A DNA stretch of 64,000 bases, taken from NCBI RefSeq assembly GCF_041080835.1, contig NZ_CP129683.1, positions 2,046,001 through 2,110,000 of the forward strand. The letters run 5' to 3'. Under the pieces are notes generated by a model. The model was not told where the DNA came from. It saw nothing but the letters and a program-made list of their open reading frames with translations, and did not search any database. This document shows positions 54,309 through 63,871 of this stretch, piece after piece. Both the position numbers and the translations under genes were made by a program. The DNA comes from Bifidobacterium sp. WK012_4_13. GTDB taxonomy: Bacteria > Actinomycetota > Actinomycetes > Actinomycetales > Bifidobacteriaceae. Positions within the stretch are counted from its first letter, which is position 1, and the number at the start of each line of letters is the position of its first letter.

Positions 54309-54350
54309 ATGTTCCGGAACATTTGTTCGGAACATTTGTTCCGGAACATT
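54309..54350. repeat. Three palindromic GTTCCGGAACATT-type repeats
   Basis: AATGTTCCGGAACATT (54309-54324) is a perfect palindrome; a second unit, GTTCGGAACATTT, lacks one C, and a third, GTTCCGGAACATT, ends at 54350. They are direct repeats of a palindrome, 13-14 bases apart. Confidence 0.75.
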
Positions 54351-54390
54351 GACGTGGCTTCCGATCCGGATCAGTGCGGATTATGCGGTC

Positions 54391-54804
54391 TCAGTGACGA
54401 ACGGTGACATTCAGGCGGACTGGTTCCTCACGCTCAAGACTATGCTTGACGGTGCAGGACTTGTCGATATGGCGGATGATGCGTTCCTTCAGCTTGTCGG
54501 CATCGGCATCGCTCAATCCGGCATCCGTGGCATCGACGGTGAGTTGCTCATCGAATGAAAGGTATGCGTCGTCGTCATCATCGTATTTGCCGTCAACCAC
54601 GATGTGCGCGCCAGCACCTTCGCCCAGAACGCTTTCGATCGCAAAGCGGCTTGATAGGGCTCCGCATGCCGCCAGGGAAACCTTCAGCAGATCTCCAGGA
54701 GTGAACTGGCCCCTGCCCTTGCCAAACTTGATATGAGCGCCATCCTCGGAAAATGCATCCCAAGAACCGTCCTTGTTGCGCTCGACCCACAGTCTTTTTC
54801 CCAT
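54391..54804 (-). CDS. OsmC/Ohr family protein
   Basis: A 137-residue OsmC-type peroxiredoxin-like enzyme, expected to reduce organic hydroperoxides with paired cysteines. MGKRLWVERN begins after AGGAGGAATC, which fixes the start at 54804; the frame stays open upstream without a site. The first cysteine is in LKVSLAACGALSSRF and the second in DKSCTVKHSLE. Short Asp run (DDDDDAYLSF) in the middle. The protein is convergent with the stress protein gene. Confidence 0.88.
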   Translation of the reverse strand: MGKRLWVERNKDGSWDAFSEDGAHIKFGKGRGQFTPGDLLKVSLAACGALSSRFAIESVLGEGAGAHIVVDGKYDDDDDAYLSFDEQLTVDATDAGLSDADADKLKERIIRHIDKSCTVKHSLEREEPVRLNVTVRH

Positions 54805-55132
54805 GATTCCTCCTAGTGCCGCGTCATGGCATGCCAAGACGCGTCGAAGATTGTCGTTTTCGGCTCGGTGCTCTATTGGCGGATGATTGACGTGGTCATT
54901 CTCCAATCGCATCGCTACACACTCAATCTATCGTCTTGCGTCGTCATTCCCTTGTTCAGCTTGCAGCTTCGCAGCATGGCGAAGCCCCATCGATCTCAGT
55001 GAGCCTGCGGGTGAATGAGAGGGGGGCAGATCGGTGCGAAAAACGTCCAAGTGCCTGGATTCGGGCTCAACGGCTCTTCGCCGTAAGATATGCGCGCTGC
55101 AAGATCTGCGGCGATGGATTAGATTAGTGGAT
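54805..55132. other. Intergenic region between OsmC and thyA
   Basis: About 330 bases. Frames open on the plus strand upstream of thyA are the extension of the thyA frame without a start signal. No RNA, terminator or strong promoter was recognised. Confidence 0.45.
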
Positions 55133-56008
55133 ATGGCCTTATCGCAATCGCAGCTCGACGACATACGCACACGCATTCCGGATCGTCCGAAGACGGACAT
55201 TCCGACACCATATGAGGATCTGCTCCGCAAGATTCTTGAGGAGGGTACGCTGAAGTCCGATCGAACCGGGACCGGTACGATTTCGCTTTTCGGTCAGCAG
55301 ATGCGTTTCGACATTCATGATTCCTTTCCGCTCGTGACGACCAAGCGAGTCTTTTTCCGCGGACTGGCTCTGGAGCTGCTGTGGTTTCTGAAGGGTTCCG
55401 GAAACGTCAGATGGCTTCAGGAACACAACGTGCACATCTGGGACGAGTGGGCAGACCCTGAGACGGGCGAGCTTGGACCGGTGTATGGCGTGCAGTGGAG
55501 AAGCTGGCCAGCTCCGACCTCGGATGATCCGAACCGCACCATCGATCAGATTTCCAACGTTCTTGACCTGATCCGCAGCCATCCCGATTCCCGCCGCATG
55601 ATCGTGAGTGCATGGAATCCCGCCGAAGTCGAGAAGATGGCGCTTCCCCCGTGCCACGCAATGTTCCAGTTCTATGTCGCCGATGGCCGCCTAAGCTGCC
55701 AGCTGTATCAGCGCTCATGCGATATGTTCCTCGGAGTGCCGTTCAACATCGCATCCTATGCGCTGCTGACCCGTATGATCGCACAGCAGACAGGCCTCGA
55801 GCCCGGCGAGTTCGTATGGACCGGGGGAGACTGCCATATCTATGACAATCATGTCCCTCAGGTTCTCGAACAGCTCTCGCGTGAGCCTTATCCGTATCCG
55901 CAGCTGCACATCGACAAGGCACCTTCATTGTTCGATTATGCCTACGAGAATTTCCATATACAGGACTATCGGCATCATGCGACGATCAAGGCACCGATTG
56001 CAGTCTGA
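55133..56008 (+). CDS. thyA: Thymidylate synthase
   Basis: ThyA, 291 residues, methylates dUMP to dTMP using methylene-tetrahydrofolate. The dUMP-binding Arg loop is [15 protein letters not shown], the catalytic Cys is in [12 protein letters not shown], with [20 protein letters not shown] and GDCHIYDNH following. The C-terminus IKAPIAV is intact and closes the active site. The ATG at 55133 lacks a clear ribosome binding site; an in-frame GTG lies two codons upstream. dfrA follows after 47 bases. Confidence 0.96.
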   Translation: MALSQSQLDDIRTRIPDRPKTDIPTPYEDLLRKILEEGTLKSDRTGTGTISLFGQQMRFDIHDSFPLVTTKRVFFRGLALELLWFLKGSGNVRWLQEHNVHIWDEWADPETGELGPVYGVQWRSWPAPTSDDPNRTIDQISNVLDLIRSHPDSRRMIVSAWNPAEVEKMALPPCHAMFQFYVADGRLSCQLYQRSCDMFLGVPFNIASYALLTRMIAQQTGLEPGEFVWTGGDCHIYDNHVPQVLEQLSREPYPYPQLHIDKAPSLFDYAYENFHIQDYRHHATIKAPIAV

Positions 56009-56055
56009 GGGACTTATTAGCATGGTGCAAACAAGCAACAAGGAGCGATATTTAG

Positions 56056-56742
56056 ATGGAGCACGAGAGTAGTAGCCATAACGGCTATCACGAACCCAAG
56101 CCCGGAAAAGCCGGGCGATATGATCATGGCGACGACTGGAACGAGCCAGAGGAAGCACAGCATGATCACGAAGATGGCCGTTTCTCGGTCAATTTGATTT
56201 GGGCGCAGGCCACCAGCAGAAATGGGCGGCGCAACGCCATCGGCTTCCAAGGTGGCATGCCATGGCATCTATCAGAGGACCTGAACAGATTCAAGGAGCT
56301 TACCATCTCTCACCCCGTAATCATGGGTAGAAAGACATGGGAGTCGTTGAGAGAAGGTTCTCGGCCACTGAAGAACAGGGATAACATCGTTGTTTCCCGC
56401 AACGCTCACTATCGGGCGCAGGGGGCCACCGTCGTCGAGGACATCGATGCGGCGCTGTGCATGGCCGGCCAGGAGTCGATACCCGATGACGGCATTGACC
56501 GCAGCGAGATTTGGGTCATTGGTGGATCGCAGCTGTTCGATGCCGCCCTTGCTCATGCCGATCGCGCTTTCGTGACGGAGATACGCACCGAGGTCGATGC
56601 CGATACCTTCGCTCCGGACATTCTGGAACTGGTCGACGCCGGGTTGTGGCGCTTGGAGAATGAAACTCCTTGGATTCAGCCTCATGACGGGTCGAATGGC
56701 ATTTCGGACTTCCGCTTTGTGACCTACCAGAAGGTGCGTTGA
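56056..56742 (+). CDS. dfrA: Dihydrofolate reductase, with N-terminal extension
   Basis: DHFR, 228 residues, regenerates tetrahydrofolate used by ThyA. The catalytic core starts near residue 43 with VNLIWAQATSRNGRRNAIGF, GGMPWHLSEDLNRFKELT and HPVIMGRKTWES; IWVIGGSQLFDAAL is the NADPH loop. The first 42 residues are His/Glu/Asp-rich and not part of the fold; the ATG follows AAGGAGCGATATTTAG, which supports the longer form. Operon with thyA and probably the phosphatase 6 bases downstream. Confidence 0.94.
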   Translation: MEHESSSHNGYHEPKPGKAGRYDHGDDWNEPEEAQHDHEDGRFSVNLIWAQATSRNGRRNAIGFQGGMPWHLSEDLNRFKELTISHPVIMGRKTWESLREGSRPLKNRDNIVVSRNAHYRAQGATVVEDIDAALCMAGQESIPDDGIDRSEIWVIGGSQLFDAALAHADRAFVTEIRTEVDADTFAPDILELVDAGLWRLENETPWIQPHDGSNGISDFRFVTYQKVR

Positions 56743-56748
56743 TTCCGA

Positions 56749-57270
56749 ATGAGCGCCAACGAGCATCCATATACGGTCATGACGGTGTGCACCGGCAACA
56801 TCTGCCGTTCCCCCATGGCCGAGATAATTCTGAGACGGTTTTTCGAAGACCGCGGACTGGACTCCTCGCAGGTCAGGGTCGAATCCAGCGGAGTCAGCGA
56901 TGAGGAATACGGCAATCCAATCGACAGGCGCGCGCAGCGTGTGCTGAAGGAACGTGGGTACGGGATTCCTCGCGATCACTTCGCGCACCGCATCACGGGC
57001 GAGGAAATAGCCGCATCCGACCTTCTGCTTCCCATGACCGCATCCCATATGAGATCCCTGCTGCGTCTTCTGCCCGCCGAGAAGCGCGCGGAAGTGCATC
57101 TGTACCGCAGTTTCGACCCACGGCTTCCAGCACCGGCTAAGGGACACGAAGATGAGATCGATCTGGTCGATCCCTGGTATGGGGGTCCGAGGGAATTCGA
57201 AGTCGCCATCGACCAGATCGAAGAGGTCGCGCCATACATCGTCGACTGGGTCGCGCAGAAGGTTCGTTGA
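56749..57270 (+). CDS. Low-molecular-weight protein tyrosine phosphatase
   Basis: A 173-residue cysteine phosphatase. The P-loop is VCTGNICRSPMAE with Cys14 and Arg20, and the general-acid Asp is in DPWYGG. Members in actinobacteria dephosphorylate proteins or regulate capsule kinases. It starts 6 bases after the dfrA stop without a strong site of its own, so translation is probably coupled to dfrA; this pairing is unusual. Its 3' neighbour is convergent. Confidence 0.92.
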   Translation: MSANEHPYTVMTVCTGNICRSPMAEIILRRFFEDRGLDSSQVRVESSGVSDEEYGNPIDRRAQRVLKERGYGIPRDHFAHRITGEEIAASDLLLPMTASHMRSLLRLLPAEKRAEVHLYRSFDPRLPAPAKGHEDEIDLVDPWYGGPREFEVAIDQIEEVAPYIVDWVAQKVR

Positions 57271-57333
57271 TTTCCTCACATGGCGATGCTCCGTCCGCAT
57301 TCGCGCGGTCACGGAAGGATCGAAGGCGGCGCG

Positions 57334-57379
57334 CATTCGATCGTACGACGGAGCGTAAGCGTGGCCGTACGATCGAATG
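57334..57379. terminator. Bidirectional hairpin between phosphatase and GH3 genes
   Basis: A perfect 14-bp inverted repeat (57334-57347 with 57366-57379) with an 18-base loop, lying between convergent genes. No T-run of note in either direction. Confidence 0.6.
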
Positions 57380-57388
57380 AATTCCAGA

Positions 57389-59809
57389 TCAGTGCCTGCT
57401 TCCCCCGACGACTGCGCCTTCGCTAACGGTGAATCCGACGGAGCTCAGGTCGCTTTCCTTCGATGAGTGGCCAATCAGGGCCTCGAAGTCGCCAGCCTCC
57501 ACAACGCGGCGCTCATCGGCGTCGACGATGCTGCAGTCTGCAACGGCAAGGGGTATGGATACCTTGCGTTTCTCTCCTGGTGCAAGCGTGACCTTGCGGA
57601 ACGCCTTCAACTCCTTGTCGGCCCAGCTTGCCGATGTGACGGTGTCCCTGACATAGAGCTGGACCGTTTCGACGCATTCTCGCTCGCCCGCATTTCGCAC
57701 GTCCACCGAAACGGACAGGGTGTCGCGGCTCGTCACATCCATCAGACGATCCGTACCATGATGGCCATCGCGACCGATCAGGTCGATGCTCGCCTCGCCA
57801 TATTCGACGTGCGAATACGAGAGTCCCTCGCCAAAGCAGAATGCAGGTTCCTGAGTCAGATCCGCGTATCTCAGGCCGTGCTGACCGCGAACCTGGTTGT
57901 AATACGTTGGGAGCTGACCGGCGTGGCGAGCGAATGAGATAGGCAATCTGCCCTGTGGTTCGATCATGCCGAGAAGGAGTTCGGCAATCGCCCTGCCTCC
58001 CTGCATGCCCGGATTGCCGGCCCATACGATCGCGGAAGCCTCGTCTGCGCAAGGCGGGAGAATCAGGGGCTTCGATGCCAGAAGGACGACGATCCAAGGC
58101 TTGTGACGCCGCTTGCATGAGCTGGCTATGGCTTCAAGCAGCGCGTTCTGCGCTCCGAAGAGTTCCAGGGTCGCCGTCGAGCGCCCTTCGCCCACCAGTT
58201 CGATGACGTCGCCGACTACGGCAACGGTCACATCCGACTGCTCGGACGCGTCAACGGCCTGTGCGAGCTGTGCCGCCTCTGGCTTGCAGGGAACCTGGAT
58301 CGGCGGGCGAGGCTGGCCGTCGGGGAAATGGGTTCCTGCGGGGTCCGGCTCCAGCGTGGCGATGTCCGCTCCCTTGGCCACATGAAGCGCCCAACCTGCC
58401 GGAAGAGCCTGTTCCAGGCCGTCCTTGACGGTTATCACACATTCGCGGGGTTCCTCCTTGATCCAGCTGACCTGACCGGAACCTCCTGCCCAATCGCCGA
58501 GCTGATTCTTCGGGTCGTCGGCCAAGGGGCCTACCAGGGCGATTGCCTTCTGCTCAGGATGCTGAGGGTAGAGCGGCATTCGATCGGATGTCCGCGCATT
58601 CGTCTGTCTGTCCGATGAAAGCTTGTGCCGGCCTGCCAGGTCAGCGTCAAGCAGTGGGAGCGTGCCATCATTGCGCAGCAGCACCAGCGATTCCCTTGCC
58701 ACTTCCAGATTCAGCCGGGTATGTTCGGCCGTGCCGATGGACTGCCGGATCGATGTGTCGTCGGGCAGTCTTGGGTTCTCGAAGAGCCCAAGCTCGAATT
58801 TCAGCCGAAGGACGTTGCGCACCGGACGGTCGAGGTCGCTTTCTGCGATGAGTCCAAGACGCAGCGCTTCGAGCGCGCCTTCGAAGAAATGCGGCGTCGT
58901 CATGATCAGGTCGTTTCCAGCGTGGATGGCCGCTGCTGCGGCGTGGCAATAGTCCGGCTGCACATGCTGCTCCCAGATCATGCGTCCGACGTTGTCCCAG
59001 TCGGTTATCAGCGTCCCCTTGAATCCCCACTCGTCCCGAAGGACGTCATTCAGCAGCCATCTGTTCACAGTGATGGGAATGCCGTCCGTCGTCTGATATC
59101 CCAGCATGAAGGTCCTGCACCCTTCGCGTGCGACGCGCTCGAAGGGCGGGAGGAACCACGAGCGCATCTTTCGATGCGAGACATCCGATTCAGAGGCGTC
59201 CCGGCCGCCCTGGGTCTCGGAATATGCTGCAAAGTGCTTGGCGGTGGCAAGGATCGAGGTCGGGTCATTCAGGCCCTTGCCCTGGTATCCCCGTACCATC
59301 GCCGATGCAAGCTCTCCTATGAGCATGGGGTCTTCGCCGAAGGTCTCGTCGACGCGTCCCCATCGCAGATCCCTGGCGATGCAGAGCACGGGGGAGAAGG
59401 TCCAGTGGATTCCTGTGGAGGACGCCTCTATTGCGGTCGTTCTGGCGACCTGCTCAACCAGCTGAGGATTCCAGGATGCCGCCATGGCGAGCTGCGTCGG
59501 AAAGATCGTCGCTCCTGGCCAGAATGAGTACCCATGAATGCAGTCCTCGCCCACGAGCAATGGAATGCGCAGACGTGTCTGCTGCACGAGATTCGAGGCT
59601 GCGACCAGATTCTTCGGGGAGGTATGCAGGATGGAACCGATGTGCTTGTCAAGAATGTTGGCTTGCAGCTCGTGCTGTGCATCGAGCTGCATGAGCTGAC
59701 CGACCTTCTCTTCCGCGCTCATGCGGCCGAGAAGATCATCGATGCGTTCGTCGATGGACAGGGCGCGGTTCCAATACAACGGCGTCGTTGCATTATCCGT
59801 ATTACTCAT
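57389..59809 (-). CDS. Beta-glucosidase, glycoside hydrolase family 3
   Basis: An 806-residue GH3 enzyme, likely cytoplasmic as no signal peptide precedes it. The catalytic nucleophile region is GTLITDWDNVGRM; the N-terminal barrel also shows KHFAAYSETQGGRDASE and RDLRWGRVDETFGEDP. The second alpha/beta sandwich (about 400-640) and a C-terminal fibronectin-III-like domain (ELKAFRKVTLAPGEKRKVSI) complete the architecture of BglX-type enzymes. The start MSNTDNATTPLYWN follows AAAGGAAACACC; 14 upstream codons are discarded. It is divergent from an ABC importer and would hydrolyse imported oligosaccharides. Confidence 0.93.
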   Translation of the reverse strand: MSNTDNATTPLYWNRALSIDERIDDLLGRMSAEEKVGQLMQLDAQHELQANILDKHIGSILHTSPKNLVAASNLVQQTRLRIPLLVGEDCIHGYSFWPGATIFPTQLAMAASWNPQLVEQVARTTAIEASSTGIHWTFSPVLCIARDLRWGRVDETFGEDPMLIGELASAMVRGYQGKGLNDPTSILATAKHFAAYSETQGGRDASESDVSHRKMRSWFLPPFERVAREGCRTFMLGYQTTDGIPITVNRWLLNDVLRDEWGFKGTLITDWDNVGRMIWEQHVQPDYCHAAAAAIHAGNDLIMTTPHFFEGALEALRLGLIAESDLDRPVRNVLRLKFELGLFENPRLPDDTSIRQSIGTAEHTRLNLEVARESLVLLRNDGTLPLLDADLAGRHKLSSDRQTNARTSDRMPLYPQHPEQKAIALVGPLADDPKNQLGDWAGGSGQVSWIKEEPRECVITVKDGLEQALPAGWALHVAKGADIATLEPDPAGTHFPDGQPRPPIQVPCKPEAAQLAQAVDASEQSDVTVAVVGDVIELVGEGRSTATLELFGAQNALLEAIASSCKRRHKPWIVVLLASKPLILPPCADEASAIVWAGNPGMQGGRAIAELLLGMIEPQGRLPISFARHAGQLPTYYNQVRGQHGLRYADLTQEPAFCFGEGLSYSHVEYGEASIDLIGRDGHHGTDRLMDVTSRDTLSVSVDVRNAGERECVETVQLYVRDTVTSASWADKELKAFRKVTLAPGEKRKVSIPLAVADCSIVDADERRVVEAGDFEALIGHSSKESDLSSVGFTVSEGAVVGGSRH

Positions 59810-59898
59810 GGTGTTTCCTTTGAATTGCAGAGGAGTCCGAACATGCTGCATTGCATAAGCCAGCAGATATGACTATATGATCATATGACCATCGATAG

Positions 59899-59922
59899 TA
59901 ACTTACTATAAAGTTAGTAAAT
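59899..59922. promoter_or_regulatory. Operator-like inverted repeat upstream of GH3 gene
   Basis: TTACTA (59903-59908) and TAGTAA (59915-59920) with a 6-base spacer; TAACTT/AAGTTA overlap as a second pair. GTTAGTAAAT (59913-59922) recurs as GTTAGCAAAT at 60037-60046. Confidence 0.5.
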
Positions 59923-60010
59923 ATGCAAGTCTCGGATCTCCGTGTCTCGATGAAGAAACGCCATAGAATGCCGGAAAAACAAGGCATCTTGAGATCTCTT
60001 ATCTCGACGT

Positions 60011-60046
60011 TTGACAAGTGACTAACTAGTAAGTATGTTAGCAAAT
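60011..60046 (+). promoter_or_regulatory. Promoter and operator-like site of the ABC importer operon
   Basis: TTGACA (60011-60016), 17 bases, TATGTT (60034-60039) gives a strong promoter about 130 bases upstream of the first permease. The spacer and -10 region hold ACTAACTAGTAAGT and GTTAGCAAAT, matching the elements at 59899-59922, so one regulator probably controls both arms. Confidence 0.55.
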
Positions 60047-60174
60047 GTACGTGAGAACGAAGATGTTTCCATCGCTTGTTAGTCAATGATTCCCACCCAA
60101 TGATGGGTGAAATCTGACTTCGATGCCATTCGACCACACGACTTATGCAATAGGAGATGGGGAAGGAGAATCAT

Positions 60175-61173
60175 ATGCGCTACCGTGCCAAAGCCGCTGA
60201 TGCGAGTCTGAACGAAGATGCCATGGCATCGCCTGCGGTTGACAGGCCAGGCCTTCGCATGCGGACGACGGGATGGCTCGAAAGGTTCCGTTCGCAATGG
60301 CAGCTTCAGATCATGATTCTTCCCGGAATCATTTTCATGATCGTATTCAACTTCATTCCGATCTATGGCCTGATCCTGGCATTCAAGAGCTACACGGTCG
60401 TCGATACCATAGGTGGGGCGCCCTGGACCGGATTGGAGAATTTCCGCACCATCCTCCACGACCAGTATTTCTGGGCATCGGTATGGAACACGATGGGAAT
60501 CAGCGCCATCAAGCTGACGCTGGGATTCTTCCTCCCCATCGTCCTCGCAATCATGATCTATGAGGTGCCTTGGGGGCCCTTCAAGAAGATCGTGCAGACG
60601 CTGACCTATCTGCCCCACTTCTTCTCATGGATCATCCTCGGCGGCATGCTGATCAACTGGCTGTCGACGACCGGTCTTCTCAATGAGACGCTGCAATTCT
60701 TCAACATCCATGCCTCGGGGAACTATCTGCTCGATGCTGACAAGTACTGGACCATCGCCGCAGGATCAGATGTATGGAAGGAGGCCGGCTGGGGGACCAT
60801 CCTCTATCTCGCCGTCATGGCGGGCATCGATCCCGAACTCTACGAAGCCGCTGAGATGGATGGGGCCTCGAAGACCCGGAGAATCTGGTACATCACCATT
60901 CCCGAGCTGGGCACGATGATCACGCTGAATCTGATCCTTTCCGTCTCGGCGCTGTTCGGCTCCAACCTCGATCAGACGCTGGTGCTGATGAACACGCAGA
61001 ATCAGCCAAAGTCCGAGGTCATCAATTCCTATGTGTATCGAGTGGGCCTGTCCCAGGGCGATTTCTCATATGCCACTGCGGTAGGGCTCGGCGTCTCGAT
61101 CATTTCGGTCATTCTGTTGGTAGCCACCAATCTCATCAGTAAGAAACTCAACGACAACCAGTCGGTGCTGTGA
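60175..61173 (+). CDS. Sugar ABC transporter permease (LplB-type)
   Basis: A 332-residue inner-membrane permease. It has a cytoplasmic N-terminus, then six hydrophobic segments and the EAA loop ELYEAAEMDGASKTRRIWYI. Like LplB it has a large loop between helices (about residues 180-215). Start ATG 60175 follows GGGGAAGGAGAATCAT; six codons upstream are discarded. First gene of a permease-permease-binding protein operon that lacks an ATPase gene; in bifidobacteria such importers can share a common ATPase encoded elsewhere. Confidence 0.93.
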   Translation: MRYRAKAADASLNEDAMASPAVDRPGLRMRTTGWLERFRSQWQLQIMILPGIIFMIVFNFIPIYGLILAFKSYTVVDTIGGAPWTGLENFRTILHDQYFWASVWNTMGISAIKLTLGFFLPIVLAIMIYEVPWGPFKKIVQTLTYLPHFFSWIILGGMLINWLSTTGLLNETLQFFNIHASGNYLLDADKYWTIAAGSDVWKEAGWGTILYLAVMAGIDPELYEAAEMDGASKTRRIWYITIPELGTMITLNLILSVSALFGSNLDQTLVLMNTQNQPKSEVINSYVYRVGLSQGDFSYATAVGLGVSIISVILLVATNLISKKLNDNQSVL

Positions 61174-61183
61174 CGGAGGAATC

Positions 61184-62110
61184 ATGAGCAACGCAGTCAA
61201 AGAAAAAATCAATGTCTCGGTTCAGGCCTCGCAGGGGAGCAGGGTTCGGCACACATCGCTGACCTTCAATATCGTCAATACCATCCTTCTGCTGCTGTTC
61301 ACGCTGGTCGTCGTCATTCCGATCTGGAACATCGTGATCTCGTCGTTCGCATCAACCGATGCGCTGAACGCCGGAGGCTTCATCTTCTGGCCCAGATCGC
61401 TGTCTTTGGACAACTACCGTTCCGTCTTCCAGGATTCTGGCATGTGGCATGCCCTGCTTATCTCTGTCCTGAAGACGGCGATAGGCGTCGTGGCGCATAC
61501 GCTGTTCTGCGCGGTATTCGCCTATCCGCTGAGCAAGCGATACCTTGCTGGCAGAAAGCTCTACTCCGCGATGGGCATCGTCACGATGTTCTTCAGCGGG
61601 GGCATGATCCCTACGTATCTGCTGATAAAGTCCCTTGGGCTCCTCGATTCCTTCTGGGTATATGTCATTCCCGCGATGTTCAGCTACTACGACGTGATCA
61701 TTCTGATGAACTTCTTCCGTCAGGTTCCGGCATCGCTCGAGGAGTCGGCGAAAATCGATGGTGCGAACGAGATGAGGATCTTCTGGAAGATAATCCTTCC
61801 CCTTTCCAAGCCGGCAATAGCTACCATCGCATTGTTCCACGGCGTCGCTCAATGGAACGACTTCATGACGACCAAGCTGTATATCAACAATGAGAACCTA
61901 TATCCCCTGCAGATGAGACTGTACGACATCATCGTGCAATCCCAGGCCTCCTCGGAACTGGGCAATGCCGGGCAGGTGGTCCTTGACACGACGACGCGCG
62001 GCGTTCGGCTGGCCACCATCATGATCACCATCGCACCGATTCTGATTCTCTACCCCTTCGTGCAGCGCTACTTCGTAGGAGGCACGATGCTCGGCGCCGT
62101 CAAGGGCTGA
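61184..62110 (+). CDS. Sugar ABC transporter permease (YtcP-type)
   Basis: The second permease, 308 residues, with six hydrophobic helices and the EAA loop SLEESAKIDGANEMRIFWKI. RHTSLTFNIVNTILLLLFTL at the N-terminus and FVQRYFVGGTMLGAVKG at the end are typical of this family. The ATG follows TGACGGAGGAATC, 10 bases after the first permease stop. Pairs with the LplB-type permease to form the membrane channel. Confidence 0.94.
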   Translation: MSNAVKEKINVSVQASQGSRVRHTSLTFNIVNTILLLLFTLVVVIPIWNIVISSFASTDALNAGGFIFWPRSLSLDNYRSVFQDSGMWHALLISVLKTAIGVVAHTLFCAVFAYPLSKRYLAGRKLYSAMGIVTMFFSGGMIPTYLLIKSLGLLDSFWVYVIPAMFSYYDVIILMNFFRQVPASLEESAKIDGANEMRIFWKIILPLSKPAIATIALFHGVAQWNDFMTTKLYINNENLYPLQMRLYDIIVQSQASSELGNAGQVVLDTTTRGVRLATIMITIAPILILYPFVQRYFVGGTMLGAVKG

Positions 62111-62267
62111 GACCGTCGGTGCGAATGGGCCCGATGATGCCATGCAGGCCCGTCCCGGTGAGGCACTCGTTCACGGGGCAACCCAGCATTCACGAGGACG
62201 CCTGGAATTGCAAGCATCGTCGATTGATATTTGTCGAAGAAGAAAAGAAAGCAAAGGAGCTATTCAT

Positions 62268-63701
62268 ATGAGAGCAATGGTTGGACTGAGGAAGGCCGTC
62301 GTGGCGTCGCTGTGCGCTGCGATGGCGGTTTCACTGGGAGCCTGTGGTTCGTCCAGTGCAGACAGCGCCGTGAGCAAGCTGCCCGATCCGACGTACAAGG
62401 TCTCGGCGGACACTCCCGCCTGGAAGTCGGACAAGAGCAAAGACAACACGCTGACATGGTATGTCAATGCGGATTGGTGGAACAAGTCCTTCGGAAAGGA
62501 TCTGATCACCGCGCAGATCAGGAAGGACCTGCATCTGAACATCAATTTCGTCACCGGCGACGACACCAAGCTGAACACCTACTTCGCAAGTGGCAAGCTG
62601 CCTGACGTCATCACCACCTTCGATTCGACCTCGAAGGTCTCGCAGACCGCGAGCCAGTGGGCATATCCGTTGCAGGAGCTCGCGGACAAGTACGATCCGT
62701 ATTTCAACAAGGTCGCCAAGAAGGCGATCAAGGAGAAGTTCCCTGACCTGATTCCATTCGGCTTCAATGATTTCTCCGGTGGCAACAGTTCCCTGGAAAC
62801 CACCGTCCAGGATATGCTCGGCGTCCCGATCACAGGCAAGGGAAATTCCTACTATGATCGAGACCTCGACTCCGACTACATCAAGTGGCTCGATACCTTC
62901 CGCAAGGTTCATGCAGATGGCAACATCTCGGACGACAGCTTTGCGGACGATGCCGATACCTTCAAGGAGAAGGTGTCAAGCGGCAAGTATGCGACGATGA
63001 TGATGGACAACTTCGTGTCGCAGGGCACCCAGCTTCAGACCTTCGCCTCGCAGCATCCCGATGAGCAGTATGTCGCGGTGAATGGCATCATGAGCACCGA
63101 AGGCCGCAAGCCGACGCTGAGCCAGTCCGGCCTGAGCGGCTGGTCCATCAGCTACATCACCAAGCAGAGCAAGAACGCTGCGAAGGCCATACAGACATTC
63201 GAATATCTGCTGAGCGACTATGGGCAGATGCTGACGAACTTCGGCATCGAAGGCAAGACCTATACCAAGAATGCCGATGGTACGGTCAGCTGGACCGCCG
63301 AAGCCGACAAGATACGTCTTAACGATCCTGACAAGTGGCAGACCGACTACCGCATGGGTGAGTTCGTGCTCTTCGGGCATGACCGATACAAGGGCTTGAA
63401 CAAGGCTTCCTTCGTTGACGCGATCACCCAGATGCAGAAGTGGGGGCAGTCGTATCTCACCCCTGAGTTCCAGATCGAGAACATTCAGCCGGATACCGGC
63501 AGCAGCGAGGCAAGGGCGCTTACGGCGATTCAGACGAACTGGTCGACCACGATGGTCAGTCTGATTCGCGCTGACAGCGAGTCCGGCTTCCAGTCGATTC
63601 TTGCCAAGTATAAGCAGTTCCAGAAGAGCAACAGCATCGACGCGATCAACAAGATCCGAGACCAGAAGATCAAGGCGAACGTCGAGCGTCTCAAGGATTA
63701 A
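62268..63701 (+). CDS. Extracellular solute-binding lipoprotein of the sugar ABC importer
   Basis: A 477-residue binding protein. MRAMVGLRKAVVASLCAAMA with lipobox SLGAC (Cys at about 23) marks it as a membrane-anchored lipoprotein; the rest is a type-1 periplasmic-binding fold (TWYVNADWWNKSFGKDL, GKLPDVITTFDSTSKVSQ, VQDMLGVPITGKGNSYYDRD). The ATG follows AAAGGAGCTATTC; 42 upstream codons are discarded. It is relatively large, as in LplA-like proteins that bind complex oligosaccharides. Third gene of the operon, 157 bases after permease 2. Confidence 0.93.
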   Translation: MRAMVGLRKAVVASLCAAMAVSLGACGSSSADSAVSKLPDPTYKVSADTPAWKSDKSKDNTLTWYVNADWWNKSFGKDLITAQIRKDLHLNINFVTGDDTKLNTYFASGKLPDVITTFDSTSKVSQTASQWAYPLQELADKYDPYFNKVAKKAIKEKFPDLIPFGFNDFSGGNSSLETTVQDMLGVPITGKGNSYYDRDLDSDYIKWLDTFRKVHADGNISDDSFADDADTFKEKVSSGKYATMMMDNFVSQGTQLQTFASQHPDEQYVAVNGIMSTEGRKPTLSQSGLSGWSISYITKQSKNAAKAIQTFEYLLSDYGQMLTNFGIEGKTYTKNADGTVSWTAEADKIRLNDPDKWQTDYRMGEFVLFGHDRYKGLNKASFVDAITQMQKWGQSYLTPEFQIENIQPDTGSSEARALTAIQTNWSTTMVSLIRADSESGFQSILAKYKQFQKSNSIDAINKIRDQKIKANVERLKD

Positions 63702-63871
63702 GCCAGTTCCGTTGCAGCCGCATGGCCGAGCTTCGCAGGCATATGCGGCTGTGGCGGATCGAAGCGAGGCGGCATTCAGACTTATGCGCTAGCTTGATGG
63801 CAGAGTCGTTAGGGGCGAAAGGTCCTTCGGCGCAGGTCTCTGTCGTGACATTGGGAAAGGGTGGGATAGAC

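Noticed and set aside
54805..55132. Possible small gene upstream of thyA
   Set aside because: Open frames there are extensions of thyA or the OsmC gene without start signals.
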